Assembly: GCF_007833795.1 (NCBI RefSeq)
Contig: NZ_CP032702.1
Location: forward strand, 992,001-1,056,000
Source of the DNA: Candidatus Pantoea soli
GTDB taxonomy: Bacteria > Pseudomonadota > Gammaproteobacteria > Enterobacterales > Enterobacteriaceae
Direction of reading: 5' to 3'
Length of the DNA: 64,000 bases
The translations under genes were made by a program, and so were the position numbers. Shown here piece after piece: positions 1 to 10,759 of this stretch. Below the pieces are notes generated by a model. That model worked only from the letters and a program-made list of their open reading frames with translations. It was not told the DNA's origin and searched no databases. Position 1 is the stretch's first letter; every line of letters begins with the position of its first letter.

Positions 1-431
1 GGCAGATTCTGACAGGGGGCGATCGGGCTGCGGTTGCTGCCGGGCTTGAGAACGGTTTTTATATCCAGCCTACCCTGATTAAGGGCACCAACCAGATGCG
101 CTGTTTCCAGGAGGAAATTTTCGGGCCGGTGATTGGCATCACCACGTTCCGTGATGAGGCAGAGGCGCTGGCCATTGCCAATGAAACGCAGTTCGGACTG
201 GGGGCCGGCGTGTGGACGCGTGACACTAACCTGGCGTATCGCATGGGGCGCGGCATTAAAGCGGGGCGCGTCTGGACCAACTGCTATCACATCTATCCGG
301 CGCACGCGGCGTTTGGGGGCTACAAACAATCCGGCGTCGGACGCGAGACGCACAAAATGGCGCTCAGTGCCTATCAGCAAACGAAAAACCTGCTTGTCAG
401 CTATAGCACGGCGCCGCTTGGTCTGTTCTGA
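1..431 (+). CDS. Aldehyde dehydrogenase (C-terminal part, cut by window edge)
   Basis: Oxidises an aldehyde to the acid with NAD(P). The reading frame is open from base 3 and shows about 142 C-terminal residues. Visible family features are the QEEIFGPV motif near visible residue 38, then [12 protein letters not shown] sequence (here [11 protein letters not shown]), the NCYH segment and the end [15 protein letters not shown]. These match the AldB/ExaC acetaldehyde dehydrogenase group as I remember it. The catalytic cysteine and glutamate lie upstream, outside the window. It ends 28 bases before adhP on the same strand, so an acetaldehyde/alcohol operon is likely. The exact substrate is inferred. 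Confidence 0.85.
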   Translation, partial: QILTGGDRAAVAAGLENGFYIQPTLIKGTNQMRCFQEEIFGPVIGITTFRDEAEALAIANETQFGLGAGVWTRDTNLAYRMGRGIKAGRVWTNCYHIYPAHAAFGGYKQSGVGRETHKMALSAYQQTKNLLVSYSTAPLGLF

Positions 432-459
432 GCGGCCATCCCATCAATGGAGAGTGAAG

Positions 460-1500
460 ATGAATATGCAGATTAAAACCACGATGAAAGCGGCCGTCGT
501 AAAGGCGTTTGGCGAGCCTCTGGTCATCGAAGACGTGCCGGTGCCGCAGGTGGGGCCAGGCCAGATTCTGGTAAAAATCGCGGCGACGGGCATCTGTCAT
601 ACTGACCTGCACGCTGCCGAAGGCGACTGGCCCGTGAAGCCAAACCCGCCTTTCATTCCCGGACATGAAGGCGTTGGTCAGGTGGTGGCAATCGGTGAAG
701 GCGTCAGGCACCTGAAGCTGGGCGACCGCGTAGGCGTGCCCTGGCTCTATTCTGCCTGCGGCCACTGTGAGCACTGCCTGGACAGCTGGGAGACGCTGTG
801 TCATGCACAGCAGAACGCCGGCTACTCGGTGAACGGCAGCTTTGCGGAGTACTGTCTCGCGGATGCGAATTACGTCGGCATTCTGCCGGACAACATCGAT
901 TTCAATGAAATCGCGCCGATCCTCTGTGCCGGTGTCACGGTTTACAAAGGGCTGAAAATGACCGATACCAAACCCGGCGACTGGGTGGTGATTTCCGGTA
1001 TCGGCGGGCTGGGCCATATGGCGATTCAGTACGCCGTGGCAATGGGGCTCAACGTGGCGGCAGTAGATATTGATGACGATAAACTGGCCTTTGCGAAACG
1101 TCTTGGCGCCAGCGTGACCGCTAACGCGAAACAGGTCGATCCGGCGCAGGTGTTCAAAGAGAGTTTTGGCGGAGCACATGGTGTGCTGGTAACGGCGGTG
1201 TCACCCAAAGCGTTTGAGCAGGCCATCGGCACGCTGCGGCGCGGAGGCACCATGGTGCTGAACGGCTTACCGCCGGGTAAATTCGATCTGTCAATTTTTG
1301 ATATGGTGCTGGACGGTATTACGGTGCGCGGTTCGATTGTGGGAACGCGCAAGGATCTGCAGGAGGCGCTGGATTTTGCCGGTCGGCATAAGGTGAAGGC
1401 CAATATTGCCGTCGAACCGCTGAGCAACATTAACGACATTTTTGCGCGCATGCACGCCGGGAAAATTGAAGGGCGTATCGTGGTCGATATGTCACTGTAA
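460..1500 (+). CDS. adhP: Zinc-dependent alcohol dehydrogenase AdhP
   Basis: Interconverts primary alcohols and aldehydes with NAD. The protein has 346 residues. Seen in order: catalytic zinc region GICHTDLH (Cys near 46), PGHEGVG (His near 69), structural zinc cluster [15 protein letters not shown], and the nucleotide-binding motif GIGGLG. The start is the ATG preceded by GGAGA six bases upstream; the frame is open further upstream but that part overlaps the aldehyde dehydrogenase in another frame and has no family sequence. It follows the aldehyde dehydrogenase closely, so the pair probably handles ethanol/acetaldehyde. The family call is strong; the physiological direction is not shown by sequence. 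Confidence 0.93.
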   Translation: MNMQIKTTMKAAVVKAFGEPLVIEDVPVPQVGPGQILVKIAATGICHTDLHAAEGDWPVKPNPPFIPGHEGVGQVVAIGEGVRHLKLGDRVGVPWLYSACGHCEHCLDSWETLCHAQQNAGYSVNGSFAEYCLADANYVGILPDNIDFNEIAPILCAGVTVYKGLKMTDTKPGDWVVISGIGGLGHMAIQYAVAMGLNVAAVDIDDDKLAFAKRLGASVTANAKQVDPAQVFKESFGGAHGVLVTAVSPKAFEQAIGTLRRGGTMVLNGLPPGKFDLSIFDMVLDGITVRGSIVGTRKDLQEALDFAGRHKVKANIAVEPLSNINDIFARMHAGKIEGRIVVDMSL

Positions 1501-1515
1501 CGCCGGTGAGGTGAT

Positions 1516-1545
1516 ACGGCGCGATCCCGCGGCGGATCGCGCCGT
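1516..1545. terminator. Convergent hairpin between adhP and yajR
   Basis: A perfect 12-bp stem (ACGGCGCGATCC paired with its complement) closes a 6-base loop. It lies between two converging genes. Neither side has a clear T run, so it is a weak or bidirectional terminator at best. Confidence 0.5.
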
Positions 1546-1564
1546 GTAATACGGAGGGTAGCGG

Positions 1565-2929
1565 TTAACTGCTGGCCAGTAACGCTTCAATTTCCATGCG
1601 GCTGGTGACTTTACTGTCGATTTTGATGTAGGCGCTGTGCTCTTCCGGCACGATAAACACCGAGGTCACACCGGGCTGCGCGCGCAGACGTTTTTCCAGA
1701 TTCGGTACGGCAAGCACGGCATCGCTCAGCACCAGGCGCAGGCTGCTGACATAGGGCGGCTCCGACATCGACATGGCAACAAACAGCCAGGCGGCGGCAA
1801 CGATGGCGCCAGCCAGAAACACGGTTTGCGCATCAAAATGGCCAAAGATCCAGCCACCCAAACTGCCACCAATCGCCACACCGATGAACTGGCTGGTGGA
1901 GTAAATCCCCATCGCTGTGCCTTTATAGCCGGCAGGTGACTCTTTGCTAATCAGTGACGGCAGGATCGCTTCCATCAGGTTAAACGCAAGGAAGAACAGC
2001 TGCACGCCCGCTACCAGCGTCCAGAAGTGTCCTTCGGCGCCCCACAGCACAATCTCCGCCACGATAATCACGGCGACGCAGCCGACAAAAACGCGTTTCA
2101 TACGGCGTTTCACTTCGGCGTAAATGATAAAGGGGACCACCGCGACAAAGGCCACCAGCATCGTGACCAGATAGACTTTCCAGTGCTGTTCTGCCGGGAA
2201 ACCTGCCTGTTCAAACTGCCCCGGCAACGCCACAAAGCTCGACATCAGAAGGATATGCAGGCACAGAATACCGATATTCAGCTTCAGCAGTTTTGGATTG
2301 GCCAGCACTTTGCGAATGCTGCCTTTCACCATGCCGGATTCGCGGTTCAGCACGTGCCCCGGTGCGTTAGGGACCACCAGCAGGGTGATCACAATGCCCA
2401 GCGTAGCCAGAATCGCAATCATCCAGAACAGCGCATGCAGGCCAAGCGCGTGGGTAACAATCGGGCCGATCACCATCGCGATGGCAAAGGTCACGCCAAA
2501 ACTGATGCCGATAAACGCCATCGCTTTGGTGCGATTCTGTTCGCGGGTAAGATCGGACAGCAGCGCCATGACCGCCGCCGCAATCGCCCCCGAGCCCTGC
2601 AGGGCCCGGCCAAGAATAACGCCCCAGATGGAGGTGGTCATGGCGGCGATAATGCTGCCAAGCACAAACAGCAGCAGCCCGCCGACAATCAGCGGCTTGC
2701 GGCCAACGCGATCGGAAAGCAGGCCAAACGGAATCTGAAATACTGCCTGGGCCAGACCATATATGCCGATTGCCAGCCCGATCAGGGTTTCACTGGCGCC
2801 CTGTAATGCCATGCCATAGGTCGTCAGGACCGGCAGGACCATAAACATTCCCAGCATGCGCAGGGAAAATACTGTGCCTAAACCCCAGGTCGCGCGCAGC
2901 TCTACCGGTGTCATTTTGTTGTCGTTCAT
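1565..2929 (-). CDS. yajR: MFS transporter YajR
   Basis: A 454-residue inner-membrane transporter of the major facilitator superfamily; substrate unknown. Twelve hydrophobic segments can be followed. The loop motif GLLSDRVGRKPL (motif A) lies near residue 70 and GRALQGSGAIAAA follows near 107. The last 60 or so residues form a soluble tail ending in ALLASS, consistent with the extra C-terminal domain that distinguishes YajR from most MFS proteins. It sits downstream of cyoE on the same strand, as in E. coli. The ATG has AGAGG/TTGGA-like purines just upstream. Confidence 0.93.
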   Translation of the reverse strand: MNDNKMTPVELRATWGLGTVFSLRMLGMFMVLPVLTTYGMALQGASETLIGLAIGIYGLAQAVFQIPFGLLSDRVGRKPLIVGGLLLFVLGSIIAAMTTSIWGVILGRALQGSGAIAAAVMALLSDLTREQNRTKAMAFIGISFGVTFAIAMVIGPIVTHALGLHALFWMIAILATLGIVITLLVVPNAPGHVLNRESGMVKGSIRKVLANPKLLKLNIGILCLHILLMSSFVALPGQFEQAGFPAEQHWKVYLVTMLVAFVAVVPFIIYAEVKRRMKRVFVGCVAVIIVAEIVLWGAEGHFWTLVAGVQLFFLAFNLMEAILPSLISKESPAGYKGTAMGIYSTSQFIGVAIGGSLGGWIFGHFDAQTVFLAGAIVAAAWLFVAMSMSEPPYVSSLRLVLSDAVLAVPNLEKRLRAQPGVTSVFIVPEEHSAYIKIDSKVTSRMEIEALLASS

Positions 2930-3133
2930 TCCAACCTCTGTATGTGAATGCCCTTTTTACTTCATACCGCAGGGGGACGCCACGGCCATCTGGCCCGGTG
3001 AAGGAGGTGAGCATTAACCTGTCGCGGCGCTCACGGGCTGCCTGACTGCAATTTGAAATATTCCGGGCACTTAGCGCTTATTTTAGGGAGCAGGGCAGGG
3101 CGGGTAAAACAATAGTTTTTAAGCAGTGGTAAC

Positions 3134-3163
3134 AAAAAGAAAGGGCGCGAAATTCGCGCCCTT
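3134..3163 (-). terminator. Terminator of the cyo operon
   Basis: An 11-bp inverted repeat (AAGGGCGCGAA and its complement) just after cyoE. Read on the minus strand it is followed by TTTCTTTTTG, a good intrinsic terminator that separates cyo from yajR. Confidence 0.8.
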
Positions 3164-3183
3164 GTCCGGAGTGACGGTCTGAC

Positions 3184-4071
3184 TTACCAGACGTAAGTCA
3201 GCAGGTCTTTGGTAGCCGGTGACATAAAGTCTACCGACATCATCACGCTCAGCGCGGTGATGGCGACAATCGAGAACACAAACAGTTTACGCGCCCAGAC
3301 TTTATCGTTTGAGGTTTTGTAACCTGAAAGTGCCATACCCAGCCACCATACGCTTACCGCAGCAGCAACCACCAGATATTTGTAGCCCGCGTAACCGCCC
3401 AGCGTCAGCATCAGCGTGGCAATCATAAACGCCAGAATGTAGAGCGTAATATGATTTTTAGCCACGGAGATGCCTTTCACCACCGGCAGAACCGGAATGT
3501 TAGCGGCCTGGTAATCTTTAAAGCGGAAGATAGCAATCGCATAAGAGTGCGGCATCTGCCACAGGCTAAAGATCGCCAGCAGGATTAACGCGCCAGCATC
3601 AAACTCGTTGGTCACTGCGCAGTAGCCGATAACCGGCGGCGCTGCGCCGGAAAGGCTGCCAATCAGCGTGCCATAGACCGAATGACGCTTCATGTAGAGA
3701 CTGTAAATGCCGACGTAAACGACGAAGCCCATAACCGCCAGCCACATGGCCAGCGGGTTAGCGCCAAAATACAGTAACGCGAAGCCAGCAATACCTAATG
3801 CGGTTGCATAAACCAGGCTTACTTTCGCCGAGATCAGGCCTTTGACCAGAACACGGTTCCGCGTTCTCTCCATCTTGATGTCGATATCACGGTCAATCAC
3901 ATTGTTGAATACACAACCGGATGCGACCACCAGTGACACGCCTACCAGTGAGACGAGAAACAGGGTGTAATCAATGCTGCCTTTCGAAGCCAGCAGGAAT
4001 CCACCGATCACAGAAATTAAATTGCCGAAAATAATTCCTGGTTTTGTTACTTGCAGGTATTGCTTAATCAT
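3184..4071 (-). CDS. cyoE: Protoheme IX farnesyltransferase (heme O synthase) CyoE
   Basis: Transfers a farnesyl group to protoheme to make heme O for cytochrome bo3. It is an integral membrane prenyltransferase of the UbiA superfamily with 295 residues. The aspartate-rich substrate motif [18 protein letters not shown] is near residues 56-73, and a second polar loop [14 protein letters not shown] follows. It is the last gene of cyoABCDE, 13 bases after cyoD. The start [13 protein letters not shown] is conserved in the family. Confidence 0.97.
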   Translation of the reverse strand: MIKQYLQVTKPGIIFGNLISVIGGFLLASKGSIDYTLFLVSLVGVSLVVASGCVFNNVIDRDIDIKMERTRNRVLVKGLISAKVSLVYATALGIAGFALLYFGANPLAMWLAVMGFVVYVGIYSLYMKRHSVYGTLIGSLSGAAPPVIGYCAVTNEFDAGALILLAIFSLWQMPHSYAIAIFRFKDYQAANIPVLPVVKGISVAKNHITLYILAFMIATLMLTLGGYAGYKYLVVAAAVSVWWLGMALSGYKTSNDKVWARKLFVFSIVAITALSVMMSVDFMSPATKDLLTYVW

Positions 4072-4084
4072 TACGCGTGACTCT

Positions 4085-4414
4085 TTAGCGAACCATCATG
4101 TTGTAGTTGAGGTTCCACATAATCCACAGTGAGCCGATCACAACAATCAGGATGATGATGGCCGAGAAGACAATGGCCACCATATTCCAGCCACCTTCGG
4201 ATTTGCTGTCCAGATGCAGGAAGTACACCAGGTGAACCAGCACCTGAACGACTGCACAAACCAGAACCACACCCAGAATGGTGCCGTGCGAGGCGCTGCC
4301 ATCCATTACCATCCAGAACGGGATTGCCGTCAGGATGATAGAGAGGATGAAGCCGATCATGTAAGACTTCACGCTACCGTGAGATGCACCATGTTCGTTT
4401 ACAGAATGACTCAT
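4085..4414 (-). CDS. cyoD: Cytochrome bo3 ubiquinol oxidase subunit IV, CyoD
   Basis: A small membrane subunit (109 residues) that helps assemble the oxidase. Three hydrophobic helices follow a polar N-terminus, [22 protein letters not shown] longer open frame exists upstream, but the start chosen overlaps the cyoC stop codon by one base (TAATG), the usual translational coupling in this operon, and gives the E. coli length. Confidence 0.96.
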   Translation of the reverse strand: MSHSVNEHGASHGSVKSYMIGFILSIILTAIPFWMVMDGSASHGTILGVVLVCAVVQVLVHLVYFLHLDSKSEGGWNMVAIVFSAIIILIVVIGSLWIMWNLNYNMMVR

Positions 4415-5028
4415 TACATGGCCCCCATCAGATAGACAACGGTGAATACGCAGATCCACACCACATCCAGGAAGTGCCAGAACAGGCTCAGGCACATGAT
4501 ACGGGTGCGGTTGGTGGCAGTCAGTCCACGCTTAGCGATCTGGAACATCAGCACAGCCATCCAGATCAGACCAGAGGTCACGTGCAGACCGTGCGTACCG
4601 ACCAGGGTAAAGAAGCCGGACAGGAAGCCGCTGCGGTTCGGACCGAAGCCTTCCATGATCAGGTGATGGAATTCATAGATTTCCATCCCGATAAATCCGG
4701 CACCGAACAGGAAGGTCAGCGCCAGCCAGCTGATGACCGAACCTTTGTTCTGGTTGTTCATCGCAATCACTGCCATACCATAGGTAATGGAGCTGAGCAG
4801 CAGCAGGGCGGTTTCGACCAGAACGAACGGCAGTTCGAAGATATCTTTACCTGCCGGGCCACCGGCAGTGTTGTTGACCATGACCGCATAGGTCGCAAAC
4901 AGGGTTGCGAAGATAATGCAGTCGCTCATCAGGTAGATCCAGAAACCAAAGACTTTATTGGCTCCTGCATCGTGATGCCCATGCTCCGCATGGGCGTCGT
5001 GGTGATGTTTTACGGTTTCAGTTGACAT
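4414..5028 (-). CDS. cyoC: Cytochrome bo3 ubiquinol oxidase subunit III, CyoC
   Basis: Membrane subunit III of the heme-copper quinol oxidase, 204 residues. A histidine-rich N-terminus ([15 protein letters not shown]) precedes five hydrophobic segments; the GTHGLHV motif of subunit III is visible near residue 143. It overlaps cyoB and cyoD by one base each, so the operon is translationally coupled. Confidence 0.97.
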   Translation of the reverse strand: MSTETVKHHHDAHAEHGHHDAGANKVFGFWIYLMSDCIIFATLFATYAVMVNNTAGGPAGKDIFELPFVLVETALLLLSSITYGMAVIAMNNQNKGSVISWLALTFLFGAGFIGMEIYEFHHLIMEGFGPNRSGFLSGFFTLVGTHGLHVTSGLIWMAVLMFQIAKRGLTATNRTRIMCLSLFWHFLDVVWICVFTVVYLMGAM

Positions 5029-7010
5029 TATTTCAGACCTGCTTTGCTGATGTCATCAAAGTGCTTCTTCTCGATCTGCTCGATTTCAGCAACCGGTACG
5101 TAGTAATCCACGTCTTCGTCGAAGCTCTTCACAATCCACGTCACCAGGGTGCCGAGGAAAGTCAGACCTGCCAGCCACCAGATGTGCCAGATCAGGGCAA
5201 AACCGAAGACTGTCATAAAGGCTGCAATCACAATTGCCGCGCCGCTGTTTTTCGGCATATGAATTTCTTCATATTTTTCTGGCTGCTTGTACGCTTCACC
5301 TTTCTCTTTCATTTCCCAGAACGCATCGCGCTCGTGGATATGCGGGATTACAGCAAAGTTATAGAACGGTGGTGGTGAAGAGGTTGCCCACTCCAGCGTA
5401 CGACCGCCCCACGGGTCACCGGTCAGATCGCGGTTCTGCTCACGGTCACGTACCGATACCCAGAACTGGATCAGCTGGCACAGAATACCGCAGGCAATCA
5501 GCGCCGCACCCACCGCTGCAACAACCAGCAGGGAGTGGAACTGCGGATCGATGTCCTGGCTCAGACGACGGGTCATGCCCATGAAGCCCAGTGCGTACAG
5601 CGGCATAAAGGCAACGAAGAAGCCAATGATCCAGAACCAGAATGCGCGTTTACCCCAGGTTTCGTTCAGGGTGAAGCCGAACGCTTTCGGGAACCAGTAG
5701 GTCACACCTGCCATACAACCGAACACCACACCACCGATAATAACGTTGTGGAAGTGCGCGATCAGGAACAGGCTGTTGTGCAGCACGAAGTCCGCACCCG
5801 GTACGGCCAGCAGAACGCCGGTCATACCACCTACTGAGAAGGTCACCAGGAAGCCGATGGTCCACAGCATCGCGGAGTTAAACTCGATGCGACCCTGATA
5901 CATGGTGAACAGCCAGTTGAAGATTTTCACGCCGGTTGGAATCGCGATGATCATCGTCATGATACCGAAGAAGGCGTTTACGTTGGCACCCGCACCCATG
6001 GTGAAGAAGTGGTGCAGCCAGACGATGAACGACAGTACGGTAATGGCGATGGTCGCCCACACCAGAGAGGTGTAACCAAACAGACGTTTTTTCGAGAAGG
6101 TGGCAGTAACTTCAGAGAAGACACCGAACACCGGCAGAACAAGAATGTACACCTCAGGGTGACCCCAGACCCAGATCAGGTTGACGTACATCATCATGTT
6201 ACCGCCCATATCATTGGTGAAGAAATGGAAGTCGAGGTAACGATCAAGCGTCAACAGCGCCAGCGTCACGGTCAGTACCGGGAACGCAGCAATAATCAGG
6301 ACGTTAGTACACAGGGCAGCCCAGGTGAAGACAGGCATTTTGAACAGGTCCATGCCCGGCGCACGCATCTTCAGAATGGTCACGAAGAAGTTGATACCGG
6401 TCAGCGTGGTACCAATACCGGAGAGCTGGAGACTCCAGATCCAGTAATCGACCCCGACGCCAGGACTGTACTCCGCACCCGAAAGCGGCGGATAAGCCAG
6501 CCAGCCGGTCTGCGCGAACTCGCCCACACCCAGAGACAGGTTAACCAGGATCACACCGATCGCAGTGAACCAGAAGCTCAGGTTGTTCAGGAACGGGAAG
6601 GCAACGTCACGTGCACCGATTTGCAGCGGCACCGCGATGTTCATCAGACCAACCACGAACGGCATCGCCACGAAGAAGATCATAATCACGCCGTGGGCGG
6701 TGAAGATCTGGTCGTAGTGGTGCGGTGGCAATATGCCTGCTTCTCCGGCAGAAGCCAGAACCTGCTGGGTACGCATCATTACCGCATCGGCAAAGCCGCG
6801 CAGCAGCATGACGAATGCCATGATGATGTACATGATACCCAGTTTTTTGTGGTCGATTGATGTTAACCATTCAGACCACAGATACTTCCACTTACCAAAG
6901 TAGGTAATGGCAGCGATCAGCGCCAGACCACCAATGATGATACCGGCGACCGTAACCATGATAATGGGTTCATGGTAGGGCACTGCATCCAGTGTTAATT
7001 TTCCGAACAT
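5028..7010 (-). CDS. cyoB: Cytochrome bo3 ubiquinol oxidase subunit I, CyoB
   Basis: The catalytic subunit: oxidises ubiquinol, reduces oxygen to water and pumps protons. It has 660 residues and about 15 membrane helices. The heme and copper ligands are visible: TAHGV (His near 106), WGHPEVY (His near 284, with the cross-link Tyr four residues on), LHHFF (His 333/334) and AHFHNV (His 419 and 421). The numbering agrees with E. coli CyoB as I remember it. The C-terminal end is three residues shorter than in E. coli. It lies four bases after cyoA. Confidence 0.98.
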   Translation of the reverse strand: MFGKLTLDAVPYHEPIIMVTVAGIIIGGLALIAAITYFGKWKYLWSEWLTSIDHKKLGIMYIIMAFVMLLRGFADAVMMRTQQVLASAGEAGILPPHHYDQIFTAHGVIMIFFVAMPFVVGLMNIAVPLQIGARDVAFPFLNNLSFWFTAIGVILVNLSLGVGEFAQTGWLAYPPLSGAEYSPGVGVDYWIWSLQLSGIGTTLTGINFFVTILKMRAPGMDLFKMPVFTWAALCTNVLIIAAFPVLTVTLALLTLDRYLDFHFFTNDMGGNMMMYVNLIWVWGHPEVYILVLPVFGVFSEVTATFSKKRLFGYTSLVWATIAITVLSFIVWLHHFFTMGAGANVNAFFGIMTMIIAIPTGVKIFNWLFTMYQGRIEFNSAMLWTIGFLVTFSVGGMTGVLLAVPGADFVLHNSLFLIAHFHNVIIGGVVFGCMAGVTYWFPKAFGFTLNETWGKRAFWFWIIGFFVAFMPLYALGFMGMTRRLSQDIDPQFHSLLVVAAVGAALIACGILCQLIQFWVSVRDREQNRDLTGDPWGGRTLEWATSSPPPFYNFAVIPHIHERDAFWEMKEKGEAYKQPEKYEEIHMPKNSGAAIVIAAFMTVFGFALIWHIWWLAGLTFLGTLVTWIVKSFDEDVDYYVPVAEIEQIEKKHFDDISKAGLK

Positions 7011-7014
7011 CGTA

Positions 7015-7938
7015 TTATTCCTCGGCTCCCGCAGCTGCGGCGTGATTCATGTCCATGCCCTCGTGCGACATGTCCATTTTCCCGTGGCTCATCATGAACT
7101 TATCAATAACCTGCTTGAAGAGTTCAGGATTCGCAGTTGAGAAATATTCCACCGGGTGATTCTCACTTGGCGCAGCCAGTTTTTCGAAGTCATCCATGGT
7201 GGTCAGCGTGTTAGGTGCCGCTTTAACTTTGGCAACCCACTGCTGGAATTCCGCATCGTCTTTGGTGGCAATGGCTTTGAACTTCATGCCAGAGAAACCG
7301 CGACCGCTGAAGTTTGCTGAGATACCGTCGAACGTTCCTGGCTCATTGGCGATCAGGTGCAGTTTGGTCTGCATGCCCGCCATGGCATAGATCTGGCTGC
7401 CGAGCGTAGGAATAAAGAAGGAGTTCATCACGGAGTTGGAGGTGATTTTGAAGTTCACCGGAGTATTTGCCGGGAAGGCAATCTGGTTAACGGTAGCAAT
7501 ACCCTGTTCCGGGTAAATGAACAGCCATTTCCAGTCCAGCGCCACAACATCAATCTCAACCGGTTTCACATCCGAGGCCAGCGGTTTGCTCGGCTCCAGC
7601 GCGTGGGTTGATTTCCAGGTCAGCACGCCGAGGAAGAGAATGATCAGGATTGGAATGGTCCAGACCACGGCTTCCACTTTATTAGAGTGTGACCAGTTAG
7701 GGCTATACTTCGCGTTCGTGTTGGTTGCCCGATATTTCCAGGCGAACAGCACGGCCATCAAGACTGCCGGAATTACGACGATCATCATCAAGCCGAAAGC
7801 TGTCAGAATCAGCGAACGTTGCTCCAGTGCAATCTGTCCCTTGGGATTTAACAACGCACTATCGCAGCCGCTGAGTAATACAGCGCCTGCGATTAATGAC
7901 AAAATCCCCAAACTTTTATTGTATTTCCTGAGTCTCAT
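7015..7938 (-). CDS. cyoA: Cytochrome bo3 ubiquinol oxidase subunit II, CyoA
   Basis: Subunit II, a lipoprotein of 307 residues. The signal peptide ends in the lipobox LLSGC, with the lipid-modified Cys at 25. Two membrane helices follow (near 43-65 and 92-112), then the periplasmic cupredoxin-like domain, which lacks the copper A ligands as expected for a quinol oxidase. The C-terminus is rich in Met and His ([17 protein letters not shown]), a possible metal-binding tail. First gene of the operon, with a good sigma-70 promoter 50 bases upstream. Confidence 0.97.
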   Translation of the reverse strand: MRLRKYNKSLGILSLIAGAVLLSGCDSALLNPKGQIALEQRSLILTAFGLMMIVVIPAVLMAVLFAWKYRATNTNAKYSPNWSHSNKVEAVVWTIPILIILFLGVLTWKSTHALEPSKPLASDVKPVEIDVVALDWKWLFIYPEQGIATVNQIAFPANTPVNFKITSNSVMNSFFIPTLGSQIYAMAGMQTKLHLIANEPGTFDGISANFSGRGFSGMKFKAIATKDDAEFQQWVAKVKAAPNTLTTMDDFEKLAAPSENHPVEYFSTANPELFKQVIDKFMMSHGKMDMSHEGMDMNHAAAAGAEE

Positions 7939-7987
7939 TTAACGACCTCAATGACAAAGGGCTCTATTGTCGTTTAAGTGTGCGCGC

Positions 7988-8016
7988 ATTTTACGGGAAG
8001 GTTTATGCAGTGTAAA
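7988..8016 (-). promoter_or_regulatory. Sigma-70 promoter of cyoABCDE
   Basis: On the minus strand TTTACA (8016-8011) and TAAAAT (7993-7988) are separated by exactly 17 bases. Transcription would start near 7981, leaving a 5-prime leader of about 43 bases before cyoA. Confidence 0.75.
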
Positions 8017-8044
8017 CCAGCTTAAGGATGTGTCAGAGTGCTGT

Positions 8045-8068
8045 TGACACCTTTTGCTAAGGGTGTCA
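8045..8068. repeat. Inverted repeat upstream of the cyo promoter
   Basis: TGACACC-N10-GGTGTCA is a perfect 7-bp inverted repeat centred about 75 bases upstream of the predicted cyo start site. This is a typical position for a regulator site. I do not recognise the protein. The rest of the 436-base cyoA-ampG gap (7939-8374) is AT-rich, contains TGTTAA-type motifs (for example near 8271), and holds no credible gene. Confidence 0.45.
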
Positions 8069-8374
8069 CAGATGTTGCGCAGGGTGACAAATTCTTAACG
8101 GTGACAAGCAGTTGGCAGCAATATAACAAAAACCAATGACAGTAACCGCAGAAAAAACAGGGAAAGCATAAACGGTACTTTTAGTACGCATTTATTTAAC
8201 AATTCTGCATCATTCAGATGATGGTTTTTAAACAAAATAATTGCTCACCGGATTTAAATATCACCGGTGATTGTTAATTTATTGTTTCTTTTTCGCGATG
8301 AAAAAAATGCTATTTGCGAAAACATCGCAGGAAATATTCTCGCCTGAATAAATAGCGGCTGGCAAATAACAATC

Positions 8375-9862
8375 TTACTGCGCTTTATCGCGCTGCGTTT
8401 TCCGCAACGCCAGGCAGTCGAGAATAACGCCCAGCGCCACCGCGATCAACGCCAGCGCCATGCCCGCTTCAAACAGTTGCGTCAGCGGCAGGCTGCCCTG
8501 CCAGAGGTGCGCGGCCTGCAGCGCCAGCGCCACCAGCCAGCACGCCAGCAGCAGACAGCCGGTACCAAACAGGCGCACGGTCCAGCGATAGCCTCCGGCC
8601 CATTGCGTACGCCGGGTAAATGCGCCGCGCTGCTGAATAGCCTGCAGCGTGCCACGGCATCCCCACAGCAGCAGCAATCCGGGAAGGCCGGCGACCACGG
8701 TAAAGGCATAAAAAGCTGGCCAGCCCCATAATTCTACCAGCCAGCCCGCCGCCGGACCGACATAGACACGCCCCACGGCAGAGAGCGCAGACAGCAGCGC
8801 AAACTGCGTAGCGGAGAAGGATTTGTTGCACAGCGTCATCAGTAAAGCCACAAACGCTGCCGTGCCCATGCCGCCACAGAGGTTTTCAATAAACACCGCG
8901 CCCGCCATGCTCCACAGGTGAGGGGGTGTAACGGCCAGCAGCCAGTAAGCAAAGTTCGACACCGCCTGCAGGATGCCAAACAGCATCAGCGCGCGAAACA
9001 GGCTCAGACGCTGCATCAGGACTCCGCCATACAGCGCGCCGATAATCGTGGCCAGCAGCCCCAGCGTTTTGTTAACCAGTCCGACATCCCCGGCGCTGAA
9101 GCCAACGCCACGAATCAGAAAGGTGGTGGTCAGCGAAGCAGCAAACGCATCCCCCAGCTTATAAAGGACGATAAGGGTAATCAGCAGCCAGGCATTGTCG
9201 CGCTGGAAAAAGTCTTTGAGCGGAAAAGCCACGGCCTCGCGCAGCGAGTGAGGCTCGCGTGCCGGCATGGCCGGTTCACGTGCCAGCAGGGTGGCAATCA
9301 GCCCTGGCAGCATCAGCAGTGCCATCAGCCAGTAAGTAGCCTGCCAGCCCAGATAGCGGTCTGCGAGCCACAGCGCCAGTCCGCCGGAAATCAGCATGGC
9401 CAGCCGGTAGCCAAGCACGGTAATGGCCGCCCCGCTTCCGCGCTCTTCAGCGGGCAGGATGTCGGTCTTCCAGGCATCAAAAACAATATCCTGCGAGGCG
9501 GAGCAAAAGGCGACCAGCACCGCCAGCGCCGCCAGCAGCGTAAGATCGCGCGCCGGCTGCATAAAGCCCATTGCCACAATACCGGCTATCAGCGCCAGCT
9601 GCGTCACCAGCAGCCAGCCGCGGCGACGCCCCAGGAACGGCGGGGTATAGCGGTCCATCATCGGCGACCATAAGAACTTAAACACATAGGCCTGGCCGAC
9701 AAGGGAAAAGAATCCAATGGTTTTCAGGTCAACATTCTCTACCGTCATCCAGGCCTGCAGCGTACCGGCAGTCAGCGCCAGCGGCAGTCCGGAAGCGAAA
9801 CCAAGCAGCAGCAATACCGCAGCATTACGTTGGGTAAATATACGCAGATAGTGAGAAGTCAT
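8375..9862 (-). CDS. ampG: Muropeptide permease AmpG
   Basis: An MFS-type inner-membrane permease (495 residues) that imports anhydro-muropeptides from the periplasm for cell-wall recycling; in species with AmpR/AmpC this also signals beta-lactamase induction. Family sequence is clear: FASGLPLAL near residue 20, WSPMMDRYTPP near 65, FCSASQDIVFDAWKTD near 120, FENLCGGMG-like (here IENLCGGMG). The ATG at 9862 gives MTSHYLRIF; a TTG six bases further upstream is also in frame but has no spaced ribosome site. It follows yajG, as in E. coli. Confidence 0.96.
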   Translation of the reverse strand: MTSHYLRIFTQRNAAVLLLLGFASGLPLALTAGTLQAWMTVENVDLKTIGFFSLVGQAYVFKFLWSPMMDRYTPPFLGRRRGWLLVTQLALIAGIVAMGFMQPARDLTLLAALAVLVAFCSASQDIVFDAWKTDILPAEERGSGAAITVLGYRLAMLISGGLALWLADRYLGWQATYWLMALLMLPGLIATLLAREPAMPAREPHSLREAVAFPLKDFFQRDNAWLLITLIVLYKLGDAFAASLTTTFLIRGVGFSAGDVGLVNKTLGLLATIIGALYGGVLMQRLSLFRALMLFGILQAVSNFAYWLLAVTPPHLWSMAGAVFIENLCGGMGTAAFVALLMTLCNKSFSATQFALLSALSAVGRVYVGPAAGWLVELWGWPAFYAFTVVAGLPGLLLLWGCRGTLQAIQQRGAFTRRTQWAGGYRWTVRLFGTGCLLLACWLVALALQAAHLWQGSLPLTQLFEAGMALALIAVALGVILDCLALRKTQRDKAQ

Positions 9863-9879
9863 AGCCAACCTGAAGTGAA

Positions 9880-9900
9880 GCCCGGCCAGACAGGCCGGGC
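9880..9900. repeat. Hairpin between yajG and ampG
   Basis: GCCCGGCC-N5-GGCCGGGC forms an 8-bp GC stem in the leader of ampG. There is no T tract, so it may attenuate or stabilise rather than terminate. Confidence 0.4.
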
Positions 9901-9915
9901 AGATTACTGCGGAAA

Positions 9916-10494
9916 TTAATGCGCGTTCTGTTTGATAAAGTTGTTCACGCTGGTGTCCTGCGCCATATCGGCGATGACGTCGCTCAGCGTTGAGTTCACC
10001 GCGTTGGTGATCTTATCGTTGGTTGCGCTGAATGCGCCTTCAACACTGTAAGTCTGGCGGTAGTTTTTCACCTGTTTGTTGCCATTTTTCGCCGTGGCAA
10101 TGATCGAGATGTCCGCTTTGGTGGTGATGCTGTAACGCACGTTGCCCTGCGTGACATCGGCATAGAGGCCATTCACTACAATCTGCAGATCGACGGCGCC
10201 GTTTGGACCGATCATGTAACCGCGTGCGGTCATCTGCTTCTCAAGGACTTCCTGCAGCAGGAAACGCAGATCGCGCGAAGGCGTCAGGGTAACCAGCTGG
10301 CCGTCGCGGTTAACTTTAGCCAGTGCCTGATCGCTGCGCTGGTCGGCACCGTTAACGCTGACGGTCACACCCATCAGACTTGGATCCTGCTGCGGCAGCT
10401 GAATTTTAGGCTGGATATTCAGGGTGGTGTTATTGCTGGCACAGCCGGCCAAAATAAAGGCAGCCAGCAGAGGGAATAACAGTTTTTTCAACAT
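9916..10494 (-). CDS. yajG: Lipoprotein YajG
   Basis: A predicted outer-membrane or periplasmic lipoprotein of 192 residues, function unknown. The signal peptide MLKKLLFPLLAAFILAGC ends in a lipobox with Cys at 18. The start was chosen because GAGA lies six bases upstream and because it gives the E. coli length; two in-frame codons upstream would add six residues. It is divergent from bolA and followed by ampG on the same strand, probably one transcript. Confidence 0.92.
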   Translation of the reverse strand: MLKKLLFPLLAAFILAGCASNNTTLNIQPKIQLPQQDPSLMGVTVSVNGADQRSDQALAKVNRDGQLVTLTPSRDLRFLLQEVLEKQMTARGYMIGPNGAVDLQIVVNGLYADVTQGNVRYSITTKADISIIATAKNGNKQVKNYRQTYSVEGAFSATNDKITNAVNSTLSDVIADMAQDTSVNNFIKQNAH

Positions 10495-10759
10495 ATTCAT
10501 TCTCGTTAGCATAGGGGTTGGTTTGCAAAACTGCGGCCATCATAGCATTGCGGCACGGTGAAAAAAGCCCCGGACCAGGGGAAATTGATTGTAAAGGCTT
10601 TTTTCGGACAGGCGGCGCAGGATGAAGGTTGACCTGTGCTTCCGCGTCGCTAAGATGCGCTGCACGTCGCGAATTTTTCTTTTTCCCTGCGGGAAGAGTA
10701 AAAATCCTACTAATATTTAAACAGATGGGGCACAGCGCTCGCCGTAGAGGGTGTTAAAA

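Noticed and set aside
8271..8290. TGTTAATTTAT-TGTTTC direct repeat considered as an ArcA box
   Set aside because: The repeat fits the 11-base phasing loosely but lies more than 250 bases upstream of the cyo promoter; too weak to call without a matrix search.
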